This document shows positions 35,262 through 43,586 of a DNA stretch of 64,000 nucleotides, piece after piece. This DNA is from DASYKT01 sp035995185 (GTDB taxonomy: Bacteria; Acidobacteriota; Blastocatellia; Pyrinomonadales; Pyrinomonadaceae), in the NCBI GenBank assembly GCA_035995185.1, contig DASYKT010000041.1, positions 1 through 64,000 of the forward strand, in the 5' to 3' direction. The notes under the pieces were generated by a model that did no database searches, had not been told where the DNA came from, and saw only the letters and a list, made by a program, of their open reading frames with translations. Positions within the stretch are counted from its first letter, which is position 1. The number at the start of each line of letters is the position of its first letter. A program made the position numbers and the translations under genes.

Positions 35262-35625
35262 TATTTACAGCCCTCCTCAAAGCTTGCGATCAAAAAAATT
35301 CCTTATTTCGGATACAGACATCCGACCCTATATCGAAAAATATAAAGGCAGTCAGGGGATTGGATATAAAAGATGCGATCAAAAAAACCCCGTGCAATCG
35401 TACAATGTAGAAAACAACTCCGCCTGCGAACAGGCTATGGACAAATTCGGACGTAAACTAGTGTTTTGGTCCCTGGAACGGTTAAACAATCGAATGATCG
35501 TATCTTTTAATTATCATAATTTTTGACGTAACGTCAATGATCGAAGGTCGGAAGTCTGGCCGGCGGTTCTGCCCGACGGATTTTCCATATCGCGTTTGTG
35601 TTAGAATTATCGCCGCAGCCGCCAA
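35262..35625. other. 364-bp divergent intergenic region, no gene supported
   Basis: The gap lies between the M36 gene and the DUF3352-like gene. A small open frame (35284-35526) has no ribosome binding site and an unstructured composition, so it is not called. AAAAAAT/AAAAAACC patches at 35292 and 35383 share the word GCGATCAAAAAAA, a short direct repeat of unknown meaning. Both flanking promoters must lie here. Confidence 0.5.
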
Positions 35626-37206
35626 ATGCTTTTACGGATCATAAAATTTTCGCTTCTTATTTTGCTGTTTTATTCCCTTTCCTGCCGGGAACCGCAGAAA
35701 GCCGAGCTTAAGGCCTACCTGCCGAATGAAACTCTTATCTATCTGGAAACAGACGACTTATCAAAAGTCAGCGCCGTTTTTACCGGCAACAGGTATTGGC
35801 AATCCCTTTCAGACCAAAGCGACAATTATCTTTCGTTCCTGAAGAATAAACAGGCAGCCCTGGCGGTGACCGGTTTCGAGAACACGGATGAGGGGGCCGC
35901 GCTGCAAGTGAGGCCTAACCTCGCACTGGCCATCGATACCGGGAGCTCCGGTCCGCAGGTCACTGCGACAGCCGAAAAGATCTTGCGGGAACTCTCGCGC
36001 AGGTTTTCCGGCGGAGAGGGCGCGGTCGAGAAGCAAACCGCTGAAGACGCGCAGTGGATGAGCGCTCCCGGCAGCGACGATAAAAAGATCTACGCGGCAG
36101 TTTCGGGCGCGGTCGTGGTTATCGCCAACAATGAAAAAACTCTCAGGCAGTGTCTGGATCTCAAACAAGGGAAGGGTGAAAGCCTTCGGCTCAACAAAGA
36201 GCTTTTGGAGGCTAAAGAACAATACGGCGCCCCGGATCAAATAGCATTCGGATATGTTTCGGCGGCCGGCGTAAAAGAACTCTCAAATTACTTGTCGGTT
36301 TCTTACGCGCTCAGGAGCAGCGAAAACAGTTTGACGCGGGAAATGATCTCCGGGATCCTGCCCGACATAATGCAGAAAACGATCGGCCCGGTGGCGTGGT
36401 CGGCGCGCGCGGTTCCGGCCGGAGTTGAGGACACGTATTTCATAAAAACCGAAAAAGAATTTGCCGGCACTGTTTTCCAAACCGTAAAAGCATCGGTCAA
36501 CGAAGGCGGATGCGATCCCAAGTATTTACCCGAAGATATTTTTTCCACCAGCTGTTACCGTTTGGAAGAACCCCGACTGGCCTGGCGCGGGGCGGTGCTT
36601 TCTCTGGCCAAACAACTCGACCCGAAAACCCTGGGGTTGTTCGAGCAGTTCTCACGCCAGCTGCTAAAACCCTACGGCATCGATGACCCGGAACTTTTTT
36701 TAAGCGCGGTGGGTCCGCAGATAATTACCGCCCGCTTTGACGCTGACGGCGATTCGGCGGCGGCGATAGTGAAGATCGCTGACAAGGAAAAATTAAAGCA
36801 GGCTATTTCCGAGACGTTCGATCTTCGCAAAGCGCCCGAGATATCCGCGGGCGCTGAAGTTTGGAAAAGTAAAGACGGGGAATTTGCCGCCGCGTTTTTG
36901 GCCGAAGACCTTATCATCGGAAATACCGAGGCGATCGCGAAATGTTTGCAGGCCGGCGGCGCGGAAAAAACTGCGGGCCCGGAGACGCCATCGAATTTCA
37001 CCGGCAGCGGCGCGATAGTCGTCACCCGGCAAAAAGACGATTCCGCGGTGCGGATACTTTCAGAGATCGCCGCCGAGCGCGGAAAGACCGTCGAAGTAAC
37101 CAGCTATGCCTTTATCGAAACCCGGATCGAACCTCGGGGCATCAAACGCCGCAGCATCTCGGCTTTCGGATTGTTCGGGGAAATATTCCGGCAGGCGATC
37201 GAGTGA
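35626..37206 (+). CDS. DUF3352-like lipoprotein
   Basis: This 526-residue protein begins with a lipoprotein signal (LLILLFYSLSC, lipobox Cys about residue 20). The mature start, LKAYLPNETLIYLETDDLSKVSAVF, is the typical opening of DUF3352 proteins, which have repeated alpha/beta units of unknown function. Later parts (LALAIDTGSSGPQ, AVVVIANNEKTLRQCLDLKQG, FAAAFLAEDLIIGNTEAI) repeat that unit: a protein computes 'value at residue' beta-hairpins followed by helices. It is a single gene between a divergent protease and a palindrome. No function known. Confidence 0.75.
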   Translation: MLLRIIKFSLLILLFYSLSCREPQKAELKAYLPNETLIYLETDDLSKVSAVFTGNRYWQSLSDQSDNYLSFLKNKQAALAVTGFENTDEGAALQVRPNLALAIDTGSSGPQVTATAEKILRELSRRFSGGEGAVEKQTAEDAQWMSAPGSDDKKIYAAVSGAVVVIANNEKTLRQCLDLKQGKGESLRLNKELLEAKEQYGAPDQIAFGYVSAAGVKELSNYLSVSYALRSSENSLTREMISGILPDIMQKTIGPVAWSARAVPAGVEDTYFIKTEKEFAGTVFQTVKASVNEGGCDPKYLPEDIFSTSCYRLEEPRLAWRGAVLSLAKQLDPKTLGLFEQFSRQLLKPYGIDDPELFLSAVGPQIITARFDADGDSAAAIVKIADKEKLKQAISETFDLRKAPEISAGAEVWKSKDGEFAAAFLAEDLIIGNTEAIAKCLQAGGAEKTAGPETPSNFTGSGAIVVTRQKDDSAVRILSEIAAERGKTVEVTSYAFIETRIEPRGIKRRSISAFGLFGEIFRQAIE

Positions 37207-37237
37207 AACCGGCAATACGTAATACGAGATACGTTTC

Positions 37238-37321
37238 GTGTGTTTAGTGTGATTCGTGGTTATATCTTATATCTGTTCGATAATAAGCCAGGGAATTAAC
37301 CACGAATCACACTAAACACAC
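37238..37321. repeat. Perfect 25-bp inverted repeat between convergent genes
   Basis: Arms at 37238-37262 (GTGTGTTTAGTGTGATTCGT and on) and 37297-37321 are exact complements around a 34-nt loop. The word usage (CGTG, TTAGTG, CACGAA) is like that of the hairpins at 40713, 45968 and 50967. It may act as a two-way terminator. Confidence 0.85.
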
Positions 37322-37365
37322 TAATCATTTGATTTTTAGATTGTCAGGAAATTTAAAAAGAAATA

Positions 37366-37390
37366 AAGCCGCTCAGAAAAGAGCGGCCTT
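37366..37390 (-). terminator. Terminator of the small gene at 37419-37667
   Basis: On the minus strand GCCGCTC-TTTTCT-GAGCGGC is followed by TTTATTT, 29 bp after the stop. It supports the small gene being real. Confidence 0.82.
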
Positions 37391-37418
37391 ATTTTATTAA
37401 GTATTGCGTTAAAAATAA

Positions 37419-37667
37419 CTAAGCGGCCTGGCGGTCGTCAGAAGTTTCTGCATAGACACGTCTGCCGTTCAATGCATCGTCGATGATCTCTCTCACCGCT
37501 GAAGCATCGGGATTAACGTCCATTCTTTCACAGGCTTTCAAGTGCCGGATAATTCCTTCACTGGCAATATCCAAAGCCGGACCGCCCAATTTTAAAAAGC
37601 GGCGCGCCTGAATATGGTCAATATGGAGAATTCGGTCATGAAGCCAAGAAGTTTTTATTTGGATCAC
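37419..37667 (-). CDS. Small hypothetical protein (82 aa)
   Basis: No family recognised. The start is a GTG with GAGGTGA 7 nt upstream, and a clear terminator follows, so it is a real single-gene transcript. The protein is soluble with mixed alpha/beta character (VIQIKTSWLHDRILHIDHIQ, then helices ending in DDALNGRRVYAETSDDRQAA). It might be a small regulatory or DNA-linked protein, but this is a guess. Confidence 0.65.
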   Translation of the reverse strand: MIQIKTSWLHDRILHIDHIQARRFLKLGGPALDIASEGIIRHLKACERMDVNPDASAVREIIDDALNGRRVYAETSDDRQAA

Positions 37668-37991
37668 GTTTTCTCACCTCGTCGTATAAAATAAATATAT
37701 CTTGTGAATTTATCTCAAATATCACTAACCCTTTTCAGAAAAAGATTTTCCCCTCCCTGAAAAGCTTGTTTGAACGGTTTACCGATCTGCCTTTGCCTAC
37801 CGGAAATGAATGTAGTATGCCAAACAAAGTACAATCTTAACATCTTTTTAACACTTTGTATATACTTTTTTTCACAAGGGGTAAATTTACTTTATTTAGT
37901 GGTTTAGAAAGAAAAAACCGGCAAATGTTGTATCTGCCGGTCGAAAAAATTTTAAGCAAAATTGCAATTTAAAACAGTTTTTTGGTGAATT
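37668..37991. other. AT-rich 324-bp gap between two minus-strand genes
   Basis: It contains the HU terminator at its lower-strand end (37912-37948) and, beyond it, the promoter of the small gene. A TATACT-like stretch near 37860 is the only promoter-like patch. Nothing else is supported. Confidence 0.5.
37912..37948 (-). terminator. Terminator of the HU gene
   Basis: On the minus strand ACCGGCAGAT / ATTTGCCGGT pair around a short loop, followed by TTTTTTC. It sits about 45 bp after the HU stop. Confidence 0.8.
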
Positions 37992-38285
37992 CTATTTGAC
38001 GCCCGCGGCATCTTTCATGCTTTTGCCGACGCGAAACTTGAGGGTGGTTTTGGCCGCGATCTGGATCGGCTCTCCGGTGGCCGGATTTCTGCCTTCACGG
38101 GCTTTGCGGTCCGATTTGACCAGTTTGCCCAGGCCGGGGATGGTGATCTCGCCTGATTTTTTGACCTCAGAGGCCGCCAGTTCGCTCATTGCGTCAAAAA
38201 AACTTTTAACTTCGGTCTTTTTGAGTCCACATTTATCAGCCAAAGTGCCGATAACCTCAGATTGGGTCATTTTCTTTCCTGCCAT
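37992..38285 (-). CDS. hup: HU-family DNA-binding protein
   Basis: A 97-residue nucleoid protein that bends DNA as a dimer. The N-terminal helices carry TQSEVIGTLADKCGLKKTEV, and the signature IPGLGKLVKSDRKAREGRNPATGEPI forms the DNA-binding arm. The C-terminal strand KTTLKFRVGKSMKDA completes the fold. GGAGGA lies 13 nt before the ATG and a TATAAT is about 26 nt upstream. It is flanked by its own terminator and by tRNA-Pro. Confidence 0.95.
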   Translation of the reverse strand: MAGKKMTQSEVIGTLADKCGLKKTEVKSFFDAMSELAASEVKKSGEITIPGLGKLVKSDRKAREGRNPATGEPIQIAAKTTLKFRVGKSMKDAAGVK

Positions 38286-38310
38286 AATTTTCTTCTATTC
38301 CTCCAAATTA

Positions 38311-38316
38311 ATTATA
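38311..38316 (-). promoter_or_regulatory. Probable -10 box of the HU gene
   Basis: A perfect TATAAT on the minus strand lies 25 bp before the HU start. The -35 region is weak, so this is a suggestion from one element. Confidence 0.4.
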
Positions 38317-38392
38317 TTTAAGACTTCTAAAATTCCTTGTACACCTAACCCGGGACGGGGGTTATTCGGGCTAAACTTCTTATCAGGGCTTA

Positions 38393-38469
38393 TGGTCGGG
38401 GCGGCAAGATTCGAACTTGCGACCTCACGGTCCCAAACCGTGCGCTCTACCAAGCTGAGCCACGCCCCG
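38393..38469 (-). tRNA. tRNA-Pro: tRNA-Pro (anticodon TGG)
   Basis: The minus strand folds as a standard cloverleaf: acceptor CGGGGCG / CGCCCCG, D-arm with GCTCAGCTTGGTAGAGC, anticodon arm CACGG-TTTGGGA-CCGTG giving anticodon TGG, and T-arm with GTTCGAATC. The 3' ACCA is encoded. It reads CCA and, by wobble, other proline codons. Confidence 0.96.
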
Positions 38470-38543
38470 TGATCTTTTTAACGTTTCATATGGGAAACAC
38501 TAACAAATAGCGGATTTTACTGGGGAAAACGCACTTGGTCAAG

Positions 38544-39167
38544 TCAGATATGCGTAAAATCCAATAAAAATCGCATTATTTCACTAATTGCACGCGCTCG
38601 GTGGCTTATTTGTTGCTTTATATCGTCACCAAGCTCGCCAAAGGTTCCGGAAAAGCCGTCCGGAATAAAGATAGGATCATAGCCGAAACCGCTCGTTCCC
38701 CGCGGCCCCGGAGCGATCTTTCCGTCGCAGATCCCTTCCGCTTCGTGCAATATTTCGCCCTCGGGTGAGGCCACTGCCATCACGCAGATAAAACGGGCCC
38801 GGCGTTGGCTGTGTGCATTTCCCAGTGTTTCTGCTTCAGGTGTTTCAGCCAGTTTCGATAACACCAACTCCATTTTCTCCGGATAGCCGGTATTTTCCCC
38901 GCCATACCGGGCGGACAATACTCCCGGCGCGCCGCCGAGGGCCGCTATTTCCAGCCCGGAATCGTCGGCCAGGGTATAAGAACCGGTCTGCAATGCATAG
39001 CCTGACGCCTTTAACCGCGCGTTTTCATGAAAAGTGCTGCCTGTTTCGGCAACTTTCTCAACTTCTGTAAAATCACCCAGGTAACCCACCTCGATCGGAA
39101 GCCCGGTTAAAAGTCGGCGGATCTCTTCGATCTTACCCGGATTTTTTGTCGCTATGATCAGATTCAT
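38544..39167 (-). CDS. rdgB: dITP/XTP (non-canonical purine NTP) pyrophosphatase
   Basis: RdgB/HAM1 removes dITP, ITP and XTP from the nucleotide pool. The start is set at the ATG giving MNLIIATKNPGKIEE, because the family begins there; the upstream 15 residues have no counterpart. Other motifs are FHENARLKASGY, YTLADDSGLEIAALGGAPGVLSARY and GFGYDPIFIPDG. The length, 207 residues, is normal. No ribosome binding site is seen for either start. Confidence 0.94.
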   Translation of the reverse strand: MNLIIATKNPGKIEEIRRLLTGLPIEVGYLGDFTEVEKVAETGSTFHENARLKASGYALQTGSYTLADDSGLEIAALGGAPGVLSARYGGENTGYPEKMELVLSKLAETPEAETLGNAHSQRRARFICVMAVASPEGEILHEAEGICDGKIAPGPRGTSGFGYDPIFIPDGFSGTFGELGDDIKQQISHRARAISEIMRFLLDFTHI

Positions 39168-39304
39168 TATAGGAAATCGTTTAACATTTTCCAAGAAAGA
39201 AAAACATTGCAAAAATCGGTCTTTTTGAGATAAACTTTAAAAGTGAAGCACCTGCCGGCTTCCGTACTGACCTACCTTTATCTATTCTAAAGAGGCATCT
39301 TCGA

Positions 39305-40693
39305 TTGGACAACTTAACTGTGTCACCTCAAACAGACAATGAACCAAACGGGAGTCCGCGAACTTTGGCGCACATGTCAGACAATTCCGGAGAGGACCGC
39401 GCGGCTATTCATTTAGCGGCGTCCTTCGAACTCGGCCTGTGGCTGGTGGGATTGCGATGTTATTTAAAAACGCGCAATCATCCTTTCTCGGAAGGGACCA
39501 AGGCCAAGGCGTCATCGAAAAACTGGTCGAACGAGGCGCGGCTGATGCGCTCCGCGCTGCTGCAATGCACCAAGCTGGTATTGCAGTTAAATGCGCCGCC
39601 GCTCAGAAACGATTCGGACGAGGACAAGCCCGCCGAAACGGAATACCGGCATGACCACGGATACAGCGCCAAGGGGCTTTCAGAACTCGCGGCTTTCCTG
39701 CGCAATTCCGTGATCGTGACGGAGAACATGCTCGAGTCGCCCGAAATAACTTTTCAAAGCTGGCTGGCATTCAGCTCTCTCTTTAGTGAAAAACTCGAGG
39801 ATCTCAAGATCGCCCAAGAACTTATCTCTGACGCGGAGAACCAGGCCGCTTCGAATTTGCCGACGGAACTTACCGACAGCCTGCAGACGAAAGACATCCC
39901 GGCCGAGGTCAACGCCGATCTGCGCAAGGTCTTTCCGTATTTCGGCAGGCTGCTGAAATATCTCAACCTGGTCGAAGATATGATGGCTAAGGACAAGCCG
40001 CTAAAACCCGCGCTGCTGATCTTTTCGGCGATCTATGAACAGCTGCAGGAAATGATGCGCTTTATAAATAACCGTCTGCTGCGTTTCAGGGATGACAGCG
40101 TGCCTTTATTTGAAGCGCTGGATTGCGTTGTCTATGCCACCTCGGTCGAGATCCGCAAGATCTATTCATATGAACTGGCGGAGATAAGCGAAACGCGCCA
40201 GGCGCCGCTGATCTTTGCCAAGATGGAAGCGGCACATAGCCTCTTGCGCGATTGTATTCAGCAGTCATTGATCGGGCTGGCGCAGACCGTCGCCCCGGAA
40301 CTCGAAGCCATCGAGGTGTTCCCGAATTTCAAGATCAAGCTCGACCAATCACTAAAATTGCGGCAAAAGATCTGGGACCTGAAAAAGAAAGTGCAATCGA
40401 TAGAAAGCGCGCCGGAAGCCGTGGAATTGAAAAAACTGCACAAGGAACTAAACGCGTTTGTAGAAGCCGAGATGCGCTTTTTGATGTTCAAGGATTGGGA
40501 AACTTTTGAGCGCTTTGTCGAAGAGATCGTCCGCACGCGCAGCGACGCCGATCTCACGCCGGTGCTCCATCGCTTTGGCGCCTATCTCGAAACGCTTTTC
40601 GGCCAGATCAATATCCGGGCCGTGCTCGCCGATCATCCCTTTCAGAGCACTCCCGAAATGAAAAATAAGATGGAGCCTGAGATCGCCTGGTAA
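39305..40693 (+). CDS. Hypothetical, mostly helical protein (462 aa)
   Basis: No known family recognised. The protein is soluble, acidic and almost entirely alpha-helical. A short disordered start (NLTVSPQTDNEPNGSPRT) is followed by a helix with ASFELGLWLVGLRCYLKTR, a His-rich loop (EYRHDHGYSA) and several long amphipathic helices. The start is a TTG preceded at 9 nt by AGAGG; the next ATG is residue 24. No membrane segment or signal is seen. It is a single gene ending at a long palindrome, with codon use like its neighbours. Confidence 0.65.
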   Translation: MDNLTVSPQTDNEPNGSPRTLAHMSDNSGEDRAAIHLAASFELGLWLVGLRCYLKTRNHPFSEGTKAKASSKNWSNEARLMRSALLQCTKLVLQLNAPPLRNDSDEDKPAETEYRHDHGYSAKGLSELAAFLRNSVIVTENMLESPEITFQSWLAFSSLFSEKLEDLKIAQELISDAENQAASNLPTELTDSLQTKDIPAEVNADLRKVFPYFGRLLKYLNLVEDMMAKDKPLKPALLIFSAIYEQLQEMMRFINNRLLRFRDDSVPLFEALDCVVYATSVEIRKIYSYELAEISETRQAPLIFAKMEAAHSLLRDCIQQSLIGLAQTVAPELEAIEVFPNFKIKLDQSLKLRQKIWDLKKKVQSIESAPEAVELKKLHKELNAFVEAEMRFLMFKDWETFERFVEEIVRTRSDADLTPVLHRFGAYLETLFGQINIRAVLADHPFQSTPEMKNKMEPEIAW

Positions 40694-40712
40694 AGAGATT
40701 AGTTTTCAAAGA

Positions 40713-40786
40713 TATTAGCCACTAATTACACAAATAACACGAATAAAGATTCTTATTCGTGTTATTTGTGTAATTAGTGGCTAATA
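40713..40786. repeat. Perfect 34-bp inverted repeat, CCACTAATTACAC family, copy 1
   Basis: The arms at 40713-40746 and 40753-40786 are exact complements around a 6-nt loop, including GCCACTAATTACACAAATA. It is nearly identical to 50967-51031. It lies between convergent genes, 19 bp after one stop and 3 bp before the other. Confidence 0.9.
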
Positions 40787-40788
40787 AG

Positions 40789-42654
40789 TTATTCCAACGA
40801 GCAGCCGCACTCCGATTCAGGTTTTATTTCCAGTTTATAAAGTGTGAATTTTCCCAGCACTTCGCCTTCGTCGCGGCGATACCATTTATCGATATTGGTG
40901 AAATCAAAATCCTTCCAGTCGTTAGGCACGACCATGTAGGAAAGCGTCGGGTGCGTGGCTTTCTGATAATCGAAATTTTTGTAGAACTCGGCAAACTTCT
41001 GTACTTCTTCATTGACCTCGCGATAGGTGAGAGGCGTGGCCTCGGCGCTCAGCCGGTTGGTGTGCCGTCCCCATCCGAAGAGCGCGATCATTGCCACGAA
41101 ATTGCCGTTCTTTAGCTGGTAATCGAGCCACTTTTCGTCGTAGCCCATGTAGTAAAGCGTTTGATAATAGCGCTCCTTGTTTTCATCCCAGCTTACCCCG
41201 GCAAAAACATGTTGATGCCGCGCCCAGAGCACGGCTTGCGGCGCCACGGTCGGCTCGTCGTCACCAGTCAGCAGGTCGACGGGAAAAACAACGGCGCGGT
41301 TGGCGTCGGGCGAAGGTGTATCGCTCGCCGCGAGTTCCGACAAGCGCCGCGCCAGCGGCATCGATTCGTCGCGGAGCAGATTAGCGTCGTCTAAAACGCG
41401 CACGGTGTAATGGCATTCGACAAAACCCCACGCGACCGCCGCGAGCGATAAAACCGTAAAAGCGACGGCAAAAGTTTTCCGGTATTTTTCGAAGCTATTT
41501 TTAAAGACGACACCGACCGCAAACATCAGCGAAAACGCGGCGACGTAATTTACGATAAAAACCTGGTAGTGGATCGGCTGCAGCGAACGGCCGGTGATGA
41601 TCTGCTGGTTAAAAGTTATCAAGGGAACCAGCGCGAATGAGAAAGCGAAAACCGTGGAACGGTCGCGCAGGTTAATGACTTTGAAAACGGCGGCCAGTAT
41701 CAATAAGAGCAAAACGAAATAGCTGATCAGTTCAGGCATCCGCAGCAGATCGGGCTCGCGCGTCATCACCAGAAGCTGCACATGGTCCATCGTTTCGGTG
41801 CGGTGGGAAAGCAGCCAGGCATAACCCGCAAGGACAACTCCGCATAAACCTGCCAGCAGGGCAAAGTTCTTGATTTCGGCCTTCCAACCTTCCGGCCTGA
41901 ATACCAGCCAGAGCACTCCCAGGATCCCCAGCCACGCCGCCGCGCTCGTCCAGATATAAAAATAGGAAAAGGCCATCACAAAAAAACAGAGCGCTGCCAG
42001 GATCACCCACCAGATCTGTTTTTTGAACTTTTCAGTATCCACCAGCATCCAAACGGAAACGCCGAGCAGGAAAAAGAACGGGAAGGGAATAGCCGGAAGA
42101 TAACGGCGCAGAAAAGGGAAATAAGGGTAGGCCCCATAATCCCAGCCGTGATAAAGCTCGGAAAATGCGCCCTCGCCGGCCGCAAGCGCCCCCCCGCAGA
42201 GCACAACGAGCGCTCCGGCCATCGCAAAGAGCGAGTTACCCGACAGCCGCCCCAAAAACCAAAACACTGCCAGAGCGGCTAAGAACGCCGCCAGGGCTCC
42301 ACTGACCGTCATCGCCCATGAAGCCGGCATTCCCACCAGCCGGGCCGGGATCGCCACAATATAAGGCGCGACGAACTGGATCGAGAAAAGCGATTCGGGC
42401 TGCGGGGTTTCGGGTGAATCGTCACGCCCGGTGTAGGGGTCGTTCTTGCGCGGGCGTCCGTCGATCAGCGCGCGCAGGTAGGAAGCGTAGGCTACCTCGT
42501 CGATATCGTTATAGGCATAGGCGCCCTGCCAATCGGCACCGCGCACATACCACAACTTGAATTGCGGGTAGAGCGAAAAAATGGCGAGAAAAATTCCGGC
42601 AATGATACCAAAGCGCCATTTCAGCCTCGTTGTTGAAGATTTACCGTTAAGCAT
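40789..42654 (-). CDS. Large polytopic membrane protein, possibly GT-C glycosyltransferase-like
   Basis: This 621-residue protein has about eleven hydrophobic helices. After the first helix comes an extracytoplasmic loop, YNDIDEVAYASYLRALIDG, with acidic residues and an R/K-rich stretch. This is the layout of GT-C membrane glycosyltransferases and related YfhO/PMT-type proteins, but no diagnostic motif is certain. The C-terminal 180 residues are soluble (from HYTVRVLDDANLLRDESMP), ending in ESECGCSLE. Function would be assembly of a surface glycan or lipid-linked sugar; this is inference. Confidence 0.65.
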   Translation of the reverse strand: MLNGKSSTTRLKWRFGIIAGIFLAIFSLYPQFKLWYVRGADWQGAYAYNDIDEVAYASYLRALIDGRPRKNDPYTGRDDSPETPQPESLFSIQFVAPYIVAIPARLVGMPASWAMTVSGALAAFLAALAVFWFLGRLSGNSLFAMAGALVVLCGGALAAGEGAFSELYHGWDYGAYPYFPFLRRYLPAIPFPFFFLLGVSVWMLVDTEKFKKQIWWVILAALCFFVMAFSYFYIWTSAAAWLGILGVLWLVFRPEGWKAEIKNFALLAGLCGVVLAGYAWLLSHRTETMDHVQLLVMTREPDLLRMPELISYFVLLLLILAAVFKVINLRDRSTVFAFSFALVPLITFNQQIITGRSLQPIHYQVFIVNYVAAFSLMFAVGVVFKNSFEKYRKTFAVAFTVLSLAAVAWGFVECHYTVRVLDDANLLRDESMPLARRLSELAASDTPSPDANRAVVFPVDLLTGDDEPTVAPQAVLWARHQHVFAGVSWDENKERYYQTLYYMGYDEKWLDYQLKNGNFVAMIALFGWGRHTNRLSAEATPLTYREVNEEVQKFAEFYKNFDYQKATHPTLSYMVVPNDWKDFDFTNIDKWYRRDEGEVLGKFTLYKLEIKPESECGCSLE

Positions 42655-42711
42655 CTATCATGAAAAGCGAATTACAAATAATAAATGATAAACGTTAATT
42701 GGTAAAAGAGT

Positions 42712-43164
42712 ATGAGTTTAAAAGAAAAGATAACGGGCGACCTGACCACCGCGATGAAGGCCAAAGATGCTGAGCGCGTCTCCACCTTGCGCATGATGCG
42801 CGCGGCTATTTTGAACGCCGAAAAGTCCGGCGGCGGCGAGGTGGCTGATGAGCAGGTGATAAAATCCCTGCAATCGCTGGTCAAGCAGCGCAAGGATGCA
42901 ATGGAGCAGTACGAAAAGGCTAACCGCTCCGATCTGGCCGACAAGGAAAAGTCCGAAGCCGCGATAATTGAAGAATATCTGCCGAAAGCCGCTTCGCAGG
43001 AGGAAGTGGATGCGGCGGTGGCCGAAGCCGTCTCCGAAACCGGAGCAACCTCAGCTAAAGACATGGGCACCGTAATGAAAGCCGCCATGGCAAAACTGGC
43101 CGGGAAAAATCCCGAAGGAAAAATGGTCAGCGAAGCGGTGAAAAAAGCATTGAATAATGGTTAG
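42712..43164 (+). CDS. yqeY: GatB/YqeY domain protein
   Basis: A 150-residue stand-alone YqeY protein, the tRNA-binding-like C domain of GatB as a separate gene. Typical sequence: LKEKITGDLTTAMKAKDAERVSTLRMMRAAI, then KQRKDAMEQYEKANRSDLADKEKSEAAIIEEYLP, and a C-terminal helix set with MGTVMKAAMAKLAG. The exact role is not known; the family is linked to translation or tRNA amidation. Divergent from the membrane protein, with a short 57-bp gap. Confidence 0.9.
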   Translation: MSLKEKITGDLTTAMKAKDAERVSTLRMMRAAILNAEKSGGGEVADEQVIKSLQSLVKQRKDAMEQYEKANRSDLADKEKSEAAIIEEYLPKAASQEEVDAAVAEAVSETGATSAKDMGTVMKAAMAKLAGKNPEGKMVSEAVKKALNNG

Positions 43165-43586
43165 TGGTGAGTGATGAGTTAGGTAATTTTGGCATTAAAG
43201 TGTTTGTGTTTTCGTGGTTTTTTTCTTAGGCGGTTTATATAGATGTTAGTTTGCGGAAAACACGACTCCGGTCAGCGAAGCTGACAAAGATAATAGCCCC
43301 AGGTGAAGCGAAGCGGAACCTGGGTTAGAGTTTTTAAAACAATAAAGCCCGCTTTAGCGGGCGAAAGAAACTGGAACCACGAAACCGCAATAAACGGCAC
43401 AAAAAGCGAAGAAATTTCCCTATCAAAACAGACTGATCTAATAGCTCATCGGAGCGGGCGCAAGCGGCCCTTCCGGACTGCAAATTTATTTAGCTTTTAT
43501 ATTTACCTTCAAGCCGAACACCTCTCAGGTCAGGAAGGGTCGCTTGCGCCCGCTCTTAAAAAGTTATTCATCGGAAAGCCAATTAA
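43165..43586. other. 422-bp gap with hairpin cluster and mobile-like element
   Basis: It holds the hairpins at 43271-43285 (GTCAGC GAA GCTGAC), 43298-43324 (CCCAGGT/ACCTGGG) and 43347-43362 (GCCCGC/GCGGGC), then the MITE-like copy B at 43453-43554. The open frame 43303-43590 runs through these repeats and is not called. Confidence 0.65.
43453..43554. mobile_element. 102-bp MITE/REPIN-like element, copy B
   Basis: Homologous to 6444-6547 along its length but in reverse orientation. The 22-bp terminal arms match at 21 of 22 positions (AGCGGGCGCAAGCGRCCCTT pattern). It lies between convergent yqeY and the alcohol dehydrogenase. No duplication of flanking bases is seen. Confidence 0.85.

Noticed and set aside
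35284..35526. Open frame of 80 codons upstream of the DUF3352-like gene
   Set aside because: No ribosome binding site, no recognisable features, and it lies in a divergent promoter region.
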